Below are positions 33,951 through 46,800 of a stretch of 64,000 nt of DNA, in pieces. The translations under genes were made by a program, and so were the position numbers. The stretch is from Phoronis australis (taxonomy: Eukaryota; Phoronida; Phoronidae). A model generated the notes under the pieces. That model made no database searches, was not told where the DNA came from, and saw nothing but the letters and a program-made list of their open reading frames with translations. The stretch covers positions 652,854-716,853 of the forward strand of contig NMRA01000076.1 in NCBI GenBank assembly GCA_002633005.1, in the 5' to 3' direction. The number at the start of each line of letters is the position of its first letter. Positions within the stretch are counted from its first letter, which is position 1.

Positions 33951-36900
33951 CTCGTTCTAAAAATACAGCCATCAGAACCAAATATTAAGTACACCAATTC
34001 ACAATTAAAATGGGTTATGTAAAAACGTAAAATGTCATATATGTATTGCAAGCTGTAACTGAAACTTCAGTCACAATGATAAGGTAAATGGTGTCTTCAG
34101 CAGGTTGCATAAAATGTCGTTTGAAATTAACTTTTGTTTTACTGAGCTGACCTCAACTTTTACCTCTGATTACAACGAAATTAATTATGTCCACTCATGG
34201 AAGAGTACAGAGTAACATTAGGCATGGAATGTGAGGCGATATGCAAGATATATGTTACAAGAAATCTTTCCACATGTGAAAGAACGTATTCGTAAGAATT
34301 ATTATGTGTTAAACAATTTGATTTTGTCGTGCACGCCAGACAATTAGATATAAACGAACAATCTACTTTATTGAAAAAATAGGTGGAAAACTTTCACTGA
34401 AGGGAAACATAACTGAATGGAAACAAAACAAATCTCTTCTTTTCTACCTAGGGTCTCGTCTTTCAATGCTTATACATTAGCACAAGCTACACGTAACCTT
34501 ATCTATTAGCCTAGTATACAACTGCAATATGGTGTGCAACGACATTTTTGTAACAAAACATATAAGTTACGATATTGCAACAAGCATTAGAAGAAATAGT
34601 ATTATTTGAAAACAGACATACATACCTTAACTTCCCCGTATTCTCTGTGAGCCTATACAATTTACATTATCTCCCTCTCATAGGTTGAACACATACCTTA
34701 ACTATTAATACAGTTTGCTGTTATGTAATTAATTTCTTATGGAGAGCTATGCAAACAGAAAAGTCCATTTCTTCAGATCATTGAGTAATTCAAGAAAGAG
34801 CCAAGGTTCCACATCATGGAAATCAGCATGCGTTAGCTGGGTTAACTAACAAGCTTGCATCCGTGGAAGTATCCATTTCTGTTCCCGTTTTATGCAGATG
34901 AAACTGCATCAAACCTTCAAATATCAACAAACGAATGAGAACAGATGACAGCAATAGCGCAGTCTGTAGCACACCCTTGAGAAAGAGCACATCGCTCGAT
35001 ACGTGGGGGTATCTTAATATATTTTAGTACCGACGCTCGTCATTTTAGTTTTACTAGTTTTACTATTTTATGTTTTTATTCGTCGGAAACTGCACGGCAT
35101 TGCAACATCTATTTCATTTCAATACTGCCCAGTTAGATTTCTTTCTCGGAGGAATCTAGAAAGTGAAATGAAAGAACGTCCATCTGTTGCAACTTGCAAC
35201 TACGGCTTTATAAATACCTTGATGTAAATGAAGACGGCGAGCACACACTGAACAAGATGGCAGCTATTATGGAAGAGCTTGCCGGGAAAGCTTTTCTCCA
35301 AAAGACTCAAACAAAAATTAAAAGAACATATCGGACGCAACATATCTGTGTCGAGAAAGCTAAAAACAGTATCAATCTACACACTTTTGGACAAAGAGAA
35401 CGGTAAACTGCGAGCTAATTTCAAGCGAATGGGCCTTAGTAAAACAACATCATAGAAATGGCAGCAATATTGATAGGAAATTAAATTATGTCCACTGTCC
35501 ATGATTATTAAAAACATTTCAAAAATGAACAACCCTGACCAGGTAGTTCTCTTGTAATCCAAAATCCTTGCTTGCGTCATCAAAAGTTTCAAACCAGAAA
35601 ATAACACAATGCGTCGACGTACTGTCATAGGACACAGCATTATTCATTGCTTCCAATGTCAGCCCCTACAAACTTTCACTCGCACACAATTTATTTCTAA
35701 CAATTCAGGAGTGATTAGAGAACAGAGAGATGTAAAAAATTGGAAGCTCGTTAAGAGAATGCTCTCGACATTGGTACAGAACAAACCGATGCACCCGAGA
35801 GGGTTGCTTTGATCCAAAATATGCCCATTACGGTTTGTTCAAACACTTGAAAATTCGATGCCTACAGCTTCTGAAGTAAATGAGCAGACATGGGCTTCTA
35901 AGTAGGGCGGTATTTGTATTTTGACATCTTATATAGTAAGTTTATATCACGTAGGCCAAATCATGTTTTCGTCTCCTAAAATTATAATTTTCTCTGTTTC
36001 AGTTTTTCGTTTTCCGCAATTTTGGATAATTTATTGGTTCAGCACTTAAATTGTAGAGCCAAACTGTCACCAATCTTTTAAATTGCTCTTAGCACAATCC
36101 GTACTCAATAACATACAAGAAAAGTATAAGAATGTAGAAACTCTTCGCTGTTGGTCTTTAAATCATCATGACCTCGCTGTAAGGCCAACATCTTCCAAAA
36201 ATTATAGTAAGCCCAATATTAACAATTTAAGTCACTCTGAGTTTTAGTTCAAGATAGGCAAATAAGTTTTACAGTATGCTTTAAGGAGGAGTGTCAGTTC
36301 CCCTTATTGATATGCAAAAAACTAATTACGCAAAACCCTGGACTTGGGAATTTTTGTTGTCTACAGCTTCCAAGTGGATGACTATAGACGTGGTGAGAGC
36401 AGTGCTTGTGTTTTGACGTCTTACACACTAATAAGTTTACATCATGTAGTCTTGTTTACTTCGCCTAAACTCATCATTTTGTCGGTTTTATAACTTGCAA
36501 ACTTTTTCTATACTTTTGCCTGACGGCCATTTTATTTACAATCTTGTATACTTTATTGGTTAAATATTGAAATTTCAAACCAAACTGTCACCAATCTTTC
36601 AAACTGTACTTCACACAAATAATACATAATAAATCACAGAAAATAAAATATACAATTGTTTCACTCATGAACTCTAAATTGCCTTGACGTTGACCTTTCC
36701 ATGAGATCCAAATCTTCTCAAGAATAATCTGGCTCTCAACAGTTTTTGCTGATTTTGGGCTTGAAAATATAGGTTTTGGCAACCCCAGCAGTTTGTTCGA
36801 CAGGATGTACAGAACCTGAAAATATGAATAGTACATAGGACTTCAAAAACCTTGCACAAAGACTATTGGTTAAAAAAGCGATTCCAATGTCAAATTTTCC

Positions 36901-36989
36901 ATCTTTTAAGACTAGCGAAAGTCCAGCTAGCTACTTAAAACGAGCACAAGTACACCAAATAATGATACAACCATGGTGTTGATGTCAGT
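33951..36989 (+). other. Intergenic spacer upstream of gene B
   Basis: AT-rich. A short plus-strand frame at 35194-35406 (YLDVNEDGEHTLNKMAAIME, then a KAFLQKTQTK region) recalls an N-terminal motif seen in transposon-associated invertebrate proteins, but this is weak. Two related blocks (about 36050-36120 and 36575-36620, both with CAAACTGTCACCAATCTTT) form a diverged direct repeat. Nothing else is recognised. Confidence 0.5.
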
Positions 36990-37529
36990 CACGGTATTTT
37001 TAAGTGAAGGTCGCGCAGTTCATAGTCTGCTACAGAAATAAGGCTCTATAATTTTAAAAACGAATTTGAAATCTGTGAAAACAGAGATTCATGTGTATCA
37101 TTGTTAAGCTAGCGAAACACTTAAGTTCGTGCACTCTATTTCTTGATACATGCGAACCCTCTAATCCGTGAAACGGATTATTTTGCAGTGGGGAATTTTG
37201 CAAATGAACTTACAAAAGCAAACAAACTACCTCATCGCGGCAGTTTTACTGGTCATTTTTGGGAATGGGTATTATCAGCAACTAAAGCACATAGTTTACT
37301 CTGAATACTGGACTGTACTTTAAAAAATGAACTATTGCGAAACAGCTGACGTTGCTCATTCGGGAAATTCACCGTTATTGTCACGCATGGCTACAAAAAT
37401 AATAATATCACCCAGGTAACGGTCTGATGAAAGAGACGTGTGACGCGTCATCATCACCCAGTTGGTCTAGGTTAATAGTTAGCATCCCGTGACTTTCCTT
37501 TTCAGTAAAGGCTTGCATGCCAAAGAAAG
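36990..37529 (+). promoter_or_regulatory. Conserved upstream region of gene B
   Basis: Colinear with about 4020-4600 upstream of gene A (shared GTGAAGGTCGC, AACAGCTGAC, TTGCTCAT blocks). The shared region probably contains the promoter and 5' UTR of both genes; no certain TATA box or start site can be called. Confidence 0.4.
37204..37323 (+). other. Small signal-peptide-like ORF upstream of gene B
   Basis: ATG at 37204 opens a 39-codon frame beginning MNLQKQTNYLIAAVLLVIF and ending TAA at 37321-37323. It parallels the ORF at 4285 without an indel across the aligned part, but with many replacement changes. Confidence 0.3.
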
Positions 37530-37811
37530 ATGCTCTCGGCACGTTGTTTCTTGGTCGTGGTGCTTTCCGTCAGTACAGGCAATGTGTACTGTATGCACCG
37601 TGCCGCAAGTGGAGAGATGTACACACACAAAGCAGTTTTGAGTGAAGACGCATACGAGGTGTTCTGGAAGTATGATTCGTCGAAAATCACATTCGAAGTA
37701 GAAGTCGCAACAGCAGGATGGATTGGGTTTGGATTGTCACCAAACGGAGGAATGGCAGGATCGGATATAGTTATCGGGGGTGTGCATGATGACGGGGAGT
37801 CATATTTTACG
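37530..37811 (+). CDS. Gene B exon 1: signal peptide and DOMON start
   Basis: 94 codons. MLSARCFLVVVLSVSTGNVY is a good signal peptide, followed by MHRAASGEMYTHKAVLSEDA, identical to gene A. The exon ends SYFT before GTAGGC. Confidence 0.9.
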
Positions 37812-40800
37812 GTAGGCAAAAAATCACAAAACAACAATTAAAATTCGTTTCATACTGTCAACGTTCCTGTAACATCTAGGCCACTCACCACACGAAAAAT
37901 CAACGTCGAATGTTTCCGTACCACGATAGAATTTTCAGTGTATTTACGACAATTAAAGAAATTCATAAGCTTTCTAGCCAGCCTTCCAAAATTTGACAAC
38001 ATCAATTCGAGCGGAGGTACCAATTCATCCAGTGTTGGTAGTTCTTCGGGTCCGAAGATGACGTAGGTTGTGTGTCTCATCGTCTATGTACACTAAGATG
38101 GCTCTGCAGTCCCAGTCTTGACGCGCAGAGTCGAGAACAGGTGGGGCATTGGAACTCCGTCGTGGTAACAGTGGTGGATGCTGCTGAGTGGCGTTTCTCT
38201 CGAGCATAATTAGCATATTTTGTTATTTAAGTGAGAAGCACACGTTCAGCTACTACACCTGAGATCGCAACACTCTGTGGAAAAAAGCGTCGTGGACGGG
38301 TTGCTTTTACTTTCGGAAACTGCTCGACAGCACTAATCTTTAATTGACTAAAAATGAATTATATGACCCAATCAGCAGTATTTAAATTGACGTAATAACT
38401 AAATGGCCGACCCCAAACCGAATGAAATAACGGACGGTTTTATTTTTGGCACTTAGCCAAAAGAATTCTAGTTGAGTCTCTAGACCAATGCAGGTGTATA
38501 TTCTTTCTTGCTAACATGACCTCAAAAAGTCGGTGGACTTGTGAAAAAATTCGACTACGAAAAATCTGTATTGAGGGTTTGGCGATTATTTTTATGTACA
38601 AGGCAAAACGCTTCTCTTTCAAGAATTGATACGGTGATGAAATCATCTCTAGTTGTTTATATTCTCAAAATCAAACATTCACCCGATACCAGCTTAAGTG
38701 GCACGGCAACAATTTCCTCAACTTAGCTCGAAGGGATGCAGTTGGCTACACTGTTCAGTGGTTTACCCCGGGGGACAGTCGTCTGGGATTAGCTAACACT
38801 TTTGTACTACGCCATTGATTTCTAGAAAATTAAGGAAAAGGTTAGAACTGAGTTGATAAAAGCACTCAATAAAAATTAACATAGCATTCGTTAGGCAAAA
38901 GATAAAATTTTGGAAATATAAATATGAGGCCTGCGCGTTTTAAGCCATGATGCATAGCTTCAGAATCGTGCCGGCGCAGATTGGACCAAGTGTTTCTGCT
39001 CTGACACTCCCCGCAAAGCATTACTCTAGCGTTGGCTTACGAAGTTAACATTCAAATGTTTTAAGGTAGGCTAATTATATCTGTCTAAGTACTCGCCTTC
39101 CATCCCAAAACAGTTTTTGATTTGGACCACTCACCATTATGAAACTGGTCTCAAATTGCTCCTCAGTCACGGTTAAATTGGAGGCGATTTCAGGGCTTTG
39201 AAAGAAAGGTCGTTGTTGCTTGATACCAGACTCTTCAAACTGTTTTGTCACCATGTGTAATTTCAGGACCCGAGCATGGTCCCTAAGGATAACTAAGTGC
39301 TAGCTCTCTAAAAGCCCAGAAATCAATTGTCTTCTGAGCATGAAAATATTGATAGGCCTACCATTTCACCTTAATAACGAGTTTACAATGGCTTTAAACG
39401 TTTTAATGACAAGTCGATGCGATGAAGTCGAGGTCAGTGTTTTGCGGAAGTTTGAAATAGTTGACTTAACGTTTGACACACTTTCATCACTTTTATTTAT
39501 AAAATTATTGGTAAAAACCTTATCGGCAGGTGACCTGACACAACTGAAATCAAGCAGAAAGGCTACAAACCTTAGTGAGTAAGTAAGTTGATAAACAGGG
39601 TGTCCCGAAATGTACGCTTATTAACACTTCAAACGAACAATCACTGCGCTGTTTATTGTGTTCCGTGGACCGCAAGACTGGCGTTCGTTCAGTAACGCTA
39701 GGACCTACGCTAGGACCTACGCTAGGACCTAGCTAAAATCTAGCCAAAGCCACGTGTTCTCATTTAAAATACACGGCAATACCTCACGTAATCCCGTGAA
39801 GTCTTGCTTTTTAGCGAGGTCCTAGCGTTACTAAACGGGGAGCTGCGTTGCACATCCGCCGAAAAATCTTTGCTGATAGCAAAGAAGCAGTGAATTAAGT
39901 CTTGCACTTTAACACTAGAGCCTCGCCAACCAATCACTACTTTAGCTCCCATTTGCTAGGATGCGCCAGTAAGCTCCTCGAGTATACTCGCCAATCACTC
40001 CCCCTTTTCACTCTTGTGATTTTGCGAGATATAGTGAGATCTTCCATTTCTCGAATTAAACTAAGTTTTCTGAACGTTCCCAGGTTGATAAAAGAGATGA
40101 TAACAATACTCAAGTCCGTAAACCAAACCAAATTCATTACTTATTAATTTAGGCGGAAGATTAGCTGTCTTTGCACTTTTTTGAGGTTTTCGAGTTGCCA
40201 GTAACAGTGCGCGGTAAAGTTTCGTTTGGCATACAGAGTACATGACAGCTCCAATTTAATTGGTTTGCTATGAGATCCGCCACTGTGCTTCAAGCTGAGC
40301 GTGTTCTGTCATCGTTCTCCGGATTCACAGCGACGTTTGCACTGCACTCGTCTGATCGATCCTAGTGCTGAAGCCAAGCGATTTAGAAAGTTCCACCATG
40401 ACTCTGTGACTCAAAAAGAATTTATTATACATCTTAAATGGGTTAATGGCTTTTAGTATACCTGTTGCTAACCATCAAGCCCAGTTCGATACATTACTGA
40501 AGACTTGTGAGGAAGGTCCGCGGAGAGCCGCCTAATTCAGACATAAAAATGTGCGTTTGTGGAGGGTGCAGTAACAGCAAATTGACCAAAAAAAGAAACG
40601 TCGGTTGAGAAAAGAACATTTGGGGTTTTTGGTTTGTGAAATTGAGTTCTCGATGAAATGTGTGCGTGTGTGTGGGTGTGATGTGTCATTGGGGATTTCT
40701 GTTATTGTACTGTACTGTTATGTGTTATTATTATTGCAATAAATGTTAAAAAAAACTTGAACAAAACCGTCTCTGTGTTAAAATTTTCTAAAGACGGGAC

Positions 40801-43800
40801 AGTTGCACAGAAATGGCATCGGTTTGTGAGCCGTTTGAAAGTGCGGAATGTCAGTGTGGGACATGCGATTCGGTCGGGAGTCAGCCTTTGTTCGGCACAT
40901 TTCAAGGAATCGTGTTTCCACCAACACAAAAGCGGAGTTACGATGAAGGACGTCCCACCTTGTACCAGCATTTGTAAATTTTATAAAAAAAACGAACAAA
41001 CTGATCCCATTCCAGGGCGAGCGATGCCAGGCCCTCATCCCCGGCTCAGATCGTGTGCTACGACACGTAGGCTTATGAATTGTGTTTAGACCGTGCTCAT
41101 TCTACCAAGGCAATAGTGAATACGATTGACCCAGGTTTACCGTTGCCTTTGTTAGTGATTATTAAAGGAGAAAGCAATCTTTTTCACGTCATTTTAGTAA
41201 AAATACGGTTCTTTGATTATCCCAGACATATTTTTCAGTTACAACGGCTTCCCGTAATTTTATCAATTAGTCGTGCCTTATTCCGAAAGTGACCTTTAGG
41301 GGGTTAAGAATTCTCCGCCATTTTGTTGTCATACATGTATAGTCTGACTGTGTGAGCTGTCGAGTCCGCAGTCACTATTTTACCTCGGTTGTGATAAGTT
41401 CAGTCGTCGTTTGCGTTCGTTTACGAGTCAGACAACACGCCGCGCGGTTGCTGCTTACTGGGTGTACTAATTATCGTCTAACGCACACTTTGGGTATGCC
41501 ATTACATCGCATTCTAAAGCATGACACGCTCCACCGTACTTGGCTCATTCGTGTGAAGAGCGCAGCGCTACTGTCCACGCAACGTACAAAGCAGTGTAGA
41601 ATTACCGAGTGTGTGACCAGCATTTCTTGTCGTTGGATTACGAAAGTACGGTGGCCCGAAAGTATCATCGCTATTTTAGTTTATTAATTATTTTATTTTT
41701 CCTTTTCCACCTAGGTGGAAATTATTTCAACATAGGTGGAAATTATTTTCACCCGGGTGGAAAATATTTCAACCTAGGTGGATATTATTTTCACCCGGGT
41801 GGAAACTATTATAACCTAGGTGGAAATTATTTTCACCCGGGTGGAAACTATTTCAACCTAGGTGGAAATTATTTCAACCTAGGTGGAAATTATTTTCACC
41901 CGGGTGGAAAATATTTCAACCTAGGTGGAAATTATTTTCACCCGGGTGGAAAATATTTCAACCTAGGTGGAAATTATTTTCACCCGGGTGGAAATTATTT
42001 CAACCTAGGTGGAAATTATTTTCACCCGGATGGAAATTATTTTCACCTGGGTGAAAATGTTATACATCCGGGCACCTATTTTCATCTGTGTTGTGATTGG
42101 ATGAAGTCTTGTAAGTGAAGGTCGATTGGGCCAGCATTTTGTTCAACAAAGTTCAGATTAGGTTGCAATGTCGGCGCCTTATCTGCCTCTTGGATTTGCC
42201 GCGGACTTTAACAGAGACAGTGTGATTACGTATTACTCCTAGTTCCAAAACAACTCTCTGAATAAAGTTGCCGGATTTCAGCAACGAACCCAAGCCATTA
42301 ACAAATATAGTGTATGGTGTAGAACGTTGAGAAATTTCCGATAAATAAATGACATATTATTGTTGTTGTCCAAAAGCCTCACCCTTCCCGTGCTGACAGG
42401 TTTCAAAGACTTAAAGTTACACAACTAGCAACAAAAGGCACAGATAGTATTATAAATATCCCACAAATGGTAAAAGACGTATGGTGAATCACATCTTATG
42501 GATTCACAAGAGGATACAAATTTTGGTAAACAACTAGCATGATTAATGAATTATACACCAGTCTTAAAAATTACTTAACATTGTTTCTAATTAGAGTATA
42601 ATTGTCAGCAGTATCAGAAATGTCACTAACCAATAGTGTAATAAAACACATAATTTCTCATTAAAATACGTATTTGTGTATGACCATTGCAATGACAATC
42701 ACCTTCAGTAACCAGCGTATAACAGTACAAAGTATTCAAGATTAAATTATACTGTAAGGTACAGTCCAGATAAAGTAAAAAAAATTCCAAATTAGTAACG
42801 TTTTCGGGGGGGGGTGGTCAAGCGAAATTCCTTGCACAGATTGTCATGTATATGCTAACACTCTAACACATATGTCTGAAAACATCTGGTGGCAGAATGA
42901 TCTAACCGATTGATTTGAATAAACAAAACAAAGAGCATTGTTTTTAGAGTGCTACAAAAGGGTGTGCAGCTATGGCTTGACACATGACTTGTTTCTAGCG
43001 CAAGTAGATGACGCCACGTTAACCAAACGACGTACAAGCATGAAAATAATTTCCACCCGGGTGAAAATAATTTCCACCTAGGTTGAAATAGTTTCCACCC
43101 GGGTGAAAATAATTTTCACCTAGGTTGAAATAATTTCCACCCGGATGAAAATAATTTCCACCTAGGTTGAAATAATTTCCACCCGGGTGAAAATAATTTC
43201 CACCTAGGTTGAACTAGTTTCCACCCGGGTGAAAATAGTTTCCACCCAGGTGAAAATAGTTTCCACCCAGGTGAAAATACTTTCCAACCAGGTGAAAACA
43301 GTTTCCACCTAGGTTGAATTATTTCCACCTAGGTGGAAAATGAAAAATGAAAAAATATTTTAGCAAATGTAGCGATGATACTTTCGGGCCACCGTACAAC
43401 GCTTGAAGAAGGGCGCTATGCTGACGCTGTTGATTCCCGGCAGTGCCCTGTCGCCAACCTCGAGATGTTGCCTCGCGAGCTGTGGCCTCTACATTGACTG
43501 GAGGCAATTCATCTACTGTCATCCTTGCTTACGAACGTACCCCCAAGAGCGTGCAATTCCCAACTAGTAGTGATTTGCCCTGTGCTGATGTTGTCTCCAG
43601 CCCAGAGCCTGTAAGCAGCCCCGGAAGCGATGTTGAGTATTGGGAGTGAATAGTGAGGCCCAGTTTGACACCCAGTGGGGAAGACAGTAGGTCGTCCAGT
43701 GATCAGGCCGGAGAGCTAAATTTTGATAAGTTTATTGTGGACTTGATTAAAGTATATTGGAGGTATTTAGCAGTTGCCAGGTGTGTGGCGAGGGAGTCAC

Positions 43801-46800
43801 ACGGCGGGATGTAAGCGGTTTGGGTGCTCAGGTCACGATCCAGTGGGAACAGCATAGACATTCCAATGAGGTCGGCATAACAGTGCACAGCGTGCATTTG
43901 CACCAAGGCGTCCCACCACGTCTGTCCTCAGTCTCTGCCTCTTCCCTCTTAACAGCTGCCTGTGCGCATTCTGCCTCACTATACCCAAGCTCAAGCATAT
44001 ATCCACCCAATGACAGTTCGTGAAAAAAATCCTCGTCACCACTGCTAAGAATAAATCTCCGTCACTCACGTCACTGTTTTTGTGATATGGGTCGCCCACT
44101 TTAGCCATTTTCAGGCTACTATAAACTAAAAGATTCCTAAATCCAACATAACTGAGTTCTCTAACAACCCAGCTTGTTGTAAAATACTCGTCGATGGAAA
44201 GTGGAGACGACAATTGTAGGAGACCAGCACGAAAACAACAGTAGAACAGATTGTTACAGTAAATTGGAACGCGCTAGAAACAAAATGTTGCGAAATACGT
44301 AACCCCTAAACGTCACTTCTGGTGTAGGGCACGACTAATTAATAAATTTATGGGAAGCCTTAATTAAATGAAACATATGTCTGGGGTAATCAACGAACTG
44401 TATTTTTACTGAAAATGACATGAAAAGGTTGCCTTACCCTTTAATTGTCTGTTTTGCATAATAGTTATCCAACTCGCTCAAATTCGTCCTCGTCTTCTGA
44501 TCTGCTGTGTTGCGCAGTGAAATTGATTATCAAGTGGCCAAACGTCTTCTACCCCATACATATCATTTGGCGGAAAACTTGGAAATAACCGATTTTTCTA
44601 TTCGGCATAAAAAGTGCTTTAGTTAGATTTTATGTTATTCATTTCATATTAGCTAACTGGAACCTGAAAACTAGGAAAATGCATGGTGGGAACTCTTTAA
44701 TAAATTCAAGATAAAATACGTCAGACAATATAAATGCCTTGCATATTCCAGTTCATCAGGAGCCCGAAAATCAATCTACAACTCCAACTCAGTTACATGA
44801 ATTCATAGGCCTTAGAATGCGACCTACAAATTTTCTCATGTACATAAAACGCAAAGGCAGTAGTCCCCCAAATCAAAAACACCAATCTCCATGCTGAAGT
44901 AGAACGAGGGAACATCCAAGCCCTGAGATTAAACCTAGGTGTTCAGGAGATTGGAGAAGTTGGTCGGCGGCTTGTAGTTACCGGCGAAGTGTAGCCTAAA
45001 ATATCAGTGCTTTATGTGCATTTTGTCATTTAACGAATTCCTAATCTACGTTAGACTTTGCCCCATCCTCTCTTTGGTAATGGCGTAGAGAGCGAATTCA
45101 AAATGTTTTTGTCCATATACACTGGTATTAGCACAATGACATTTCAGGATCGCCATGCCACTGGAAACAGCGAGCCCACAGTGGACAGTTCTCAAGATTA
45201 CGTATTACTTCACAGCTCTCAACTTCAAAACAAGACAACTTTAAGATTCTACAGAACTTTGGACACATGCGACGACAATGATATGATCATTAATGTGAGT
45301 ATATGTATCATTAAATCTCTTACGGTCTCACGAGTAAAACATTACTTTCCCAAAGCGAAAACTATATTTTCATTTTCCTGTTTACTTACTGGAAATAATT
45401 CCCAATCTTAACGTTGCGAAACCAACTGGTTCCTTCTACTGAGATACTTGACCCATTAACATTTAGAACTACTATCCGGTGGACCAAGACGGTTACTGGG
45501 CTCTGAGCTGCAAGAGAACTTTTCGCGAGGAGTATTTTCACTTGTTATTTTTACCTTTTTCTTGTATTACTAAATAAGGTATTTCCGATTTACCACGTTT
45601 TAAGTTGCACACTTCCGGTGAAAAAGTTTATATAAATTAAACTGTCACTTAGGTCGATCGTAGAATCCACTATAAACAACAGCATTAGCCAATTGCGAAC
45701 TGAGAAACCCGCTGAAGATTCAGCTCTTACATCTGCTATGGGTACCGAGTAAGAAATCCTAGACTGATAGAGAAAAAGGTCCGTTAAAACGGTTTAGCCT
45801 AAGTTACTAAAACTGTTGATCTCTGCTGAATATTATCACAAAAGGCAGGCAAGAAAAATGCCTTCGCATGCGTAAAATGCGTCCTGGTATTTTTGCAGAG
45901 TTTGCAGGGGCTTGGAAAACAATCGAACTCGAAACCTAGAATGACAAACGATCTATATATATATATATATAAATATACACATACACATACACACAAACAC
46001 ATACATAAACATACATACGCACACACATACATACATACATAGATGCATACATACATGCATGCATGCTTGCAGACACTCACACACACGCACGCACGTACGC
46101 ACGCACGCACACACATATTATGTTCTGTTAATTCAAAAGGCCATCATTTAAACATAAGTTTTGATAAAACTGATTCGGGTTGAAATGCATTTTGCACTTA
46201 TAACAAAAATGAAGACGAAGGAGCATTTATAACTCATCTGCTCAAAGAGCAGTGAAGTCACAATTACATTGCTTTAGGTTTGACTACAGAGGGTAGTGCA
46301 TAGACCGCCAACTCCAAATATTTTCATCGGATGAAACCTGTGACGTCAAATAGTCACTGGCGTCACCTGAAGTGTTACCAAATCTTACTTCCGACAAGTA
46401 CGTCGTTTGCTAATCATGATAACATCATCATGAGCAACGTCAGCAAATTTCTTTATTGAGACACCGTGTTACTCACTTTCGACTGTCACACAGCTCAGAA
46501 CATGACGTGCCTGACTTCAAACAAGAGCGCATTTATGCACCAGTCACTTTTTACAAGCATGAATTCTGTTTTACAGGGTGACACATTCCGAATCATTTGG
46601 GCTTACGGTATTTCTGATACAGTATCGTACCACAGCGCGTCACCATTCCGTAGAGGAGTTAAAAGTGTGCTACTTCTCGCGGCTGTGAGGTCTCTTCCGA
46701 ACATGCCCTCTGACACGATCGAGTGGGATTTTGTAGTCAATAACGTAAGTAAGTGCTGAAGAGTTTCCTGAAGTGTGACATAAATGTTTCCTTTTTTGAT

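Larger units (their letters stand above)
37812..41161 (+). other. Gene B intron 1, 5' part
   Basis: Contains a MITE (39686-39837) and a split THAP remnant (40549-40990). Patches near 38220-38770 align with gene A intron 1 near 5100-5830. The remainder is unrecognised. Confidence 0.6.
41646..43397. mobile_element. Foldback-like element nested in the THAP transposon
   Basis: The outer inverted ends GTACGGTGGCCCGAAAGTAT (left, 41646) and its complement (right, ending 43397) lead into arms made of 21-bp subrepeats (41705-42060 and 43041-43340), around a spacer of about 0.97 kb (42071-43030) without recognised coding sequence. Long inverted repeats built of short tandem units are the defining trait of foldback elements (established in Drosophila FB); the relationship is structural only. 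The terminal GTAC could include a GTAC or TA target duplication. Confidence 0.72.
41162..44444 (+). mobile_element. TTAA-flanked THAP DNA transposon (Kolobok-like), 3.3 kb
   Basis: The element is bounded by TTAA at 41162-41165 and 44441-44444. Terminal inverted repeats of about 170 bp (41166-41335 and 44270-44440, beginning AGGAGAAAGCAATC / AGGGTAAGGCAACC) are about 85% identical by eye. A THAP-coding start (41448-41645) lies just inside the left end, and a coding-like continuation follows at about 43398. Kolobok elements have TTAA duplications and THAP-bearing transposases (established knowledge); no catalytic core is identified here, so the class is inferred. It is interrupted by the foldback element at 41646-43397 and inserted in gene B intron 1. 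Confidence 0.65.

Noticed and set aside
42071-43030. Gene in the foldback spacer
   Set aside because: Only short frames (for example 42855-43037 minus) with no family resemblance; the composition is AT-rich like introns.
41162-44444. P-element assignment from the THAP domain
   Set aside because: P elements create 8-bp duplications and have CATGATG-type ends. Here TTAA borders and AGG-type termini fit Kolobok better.
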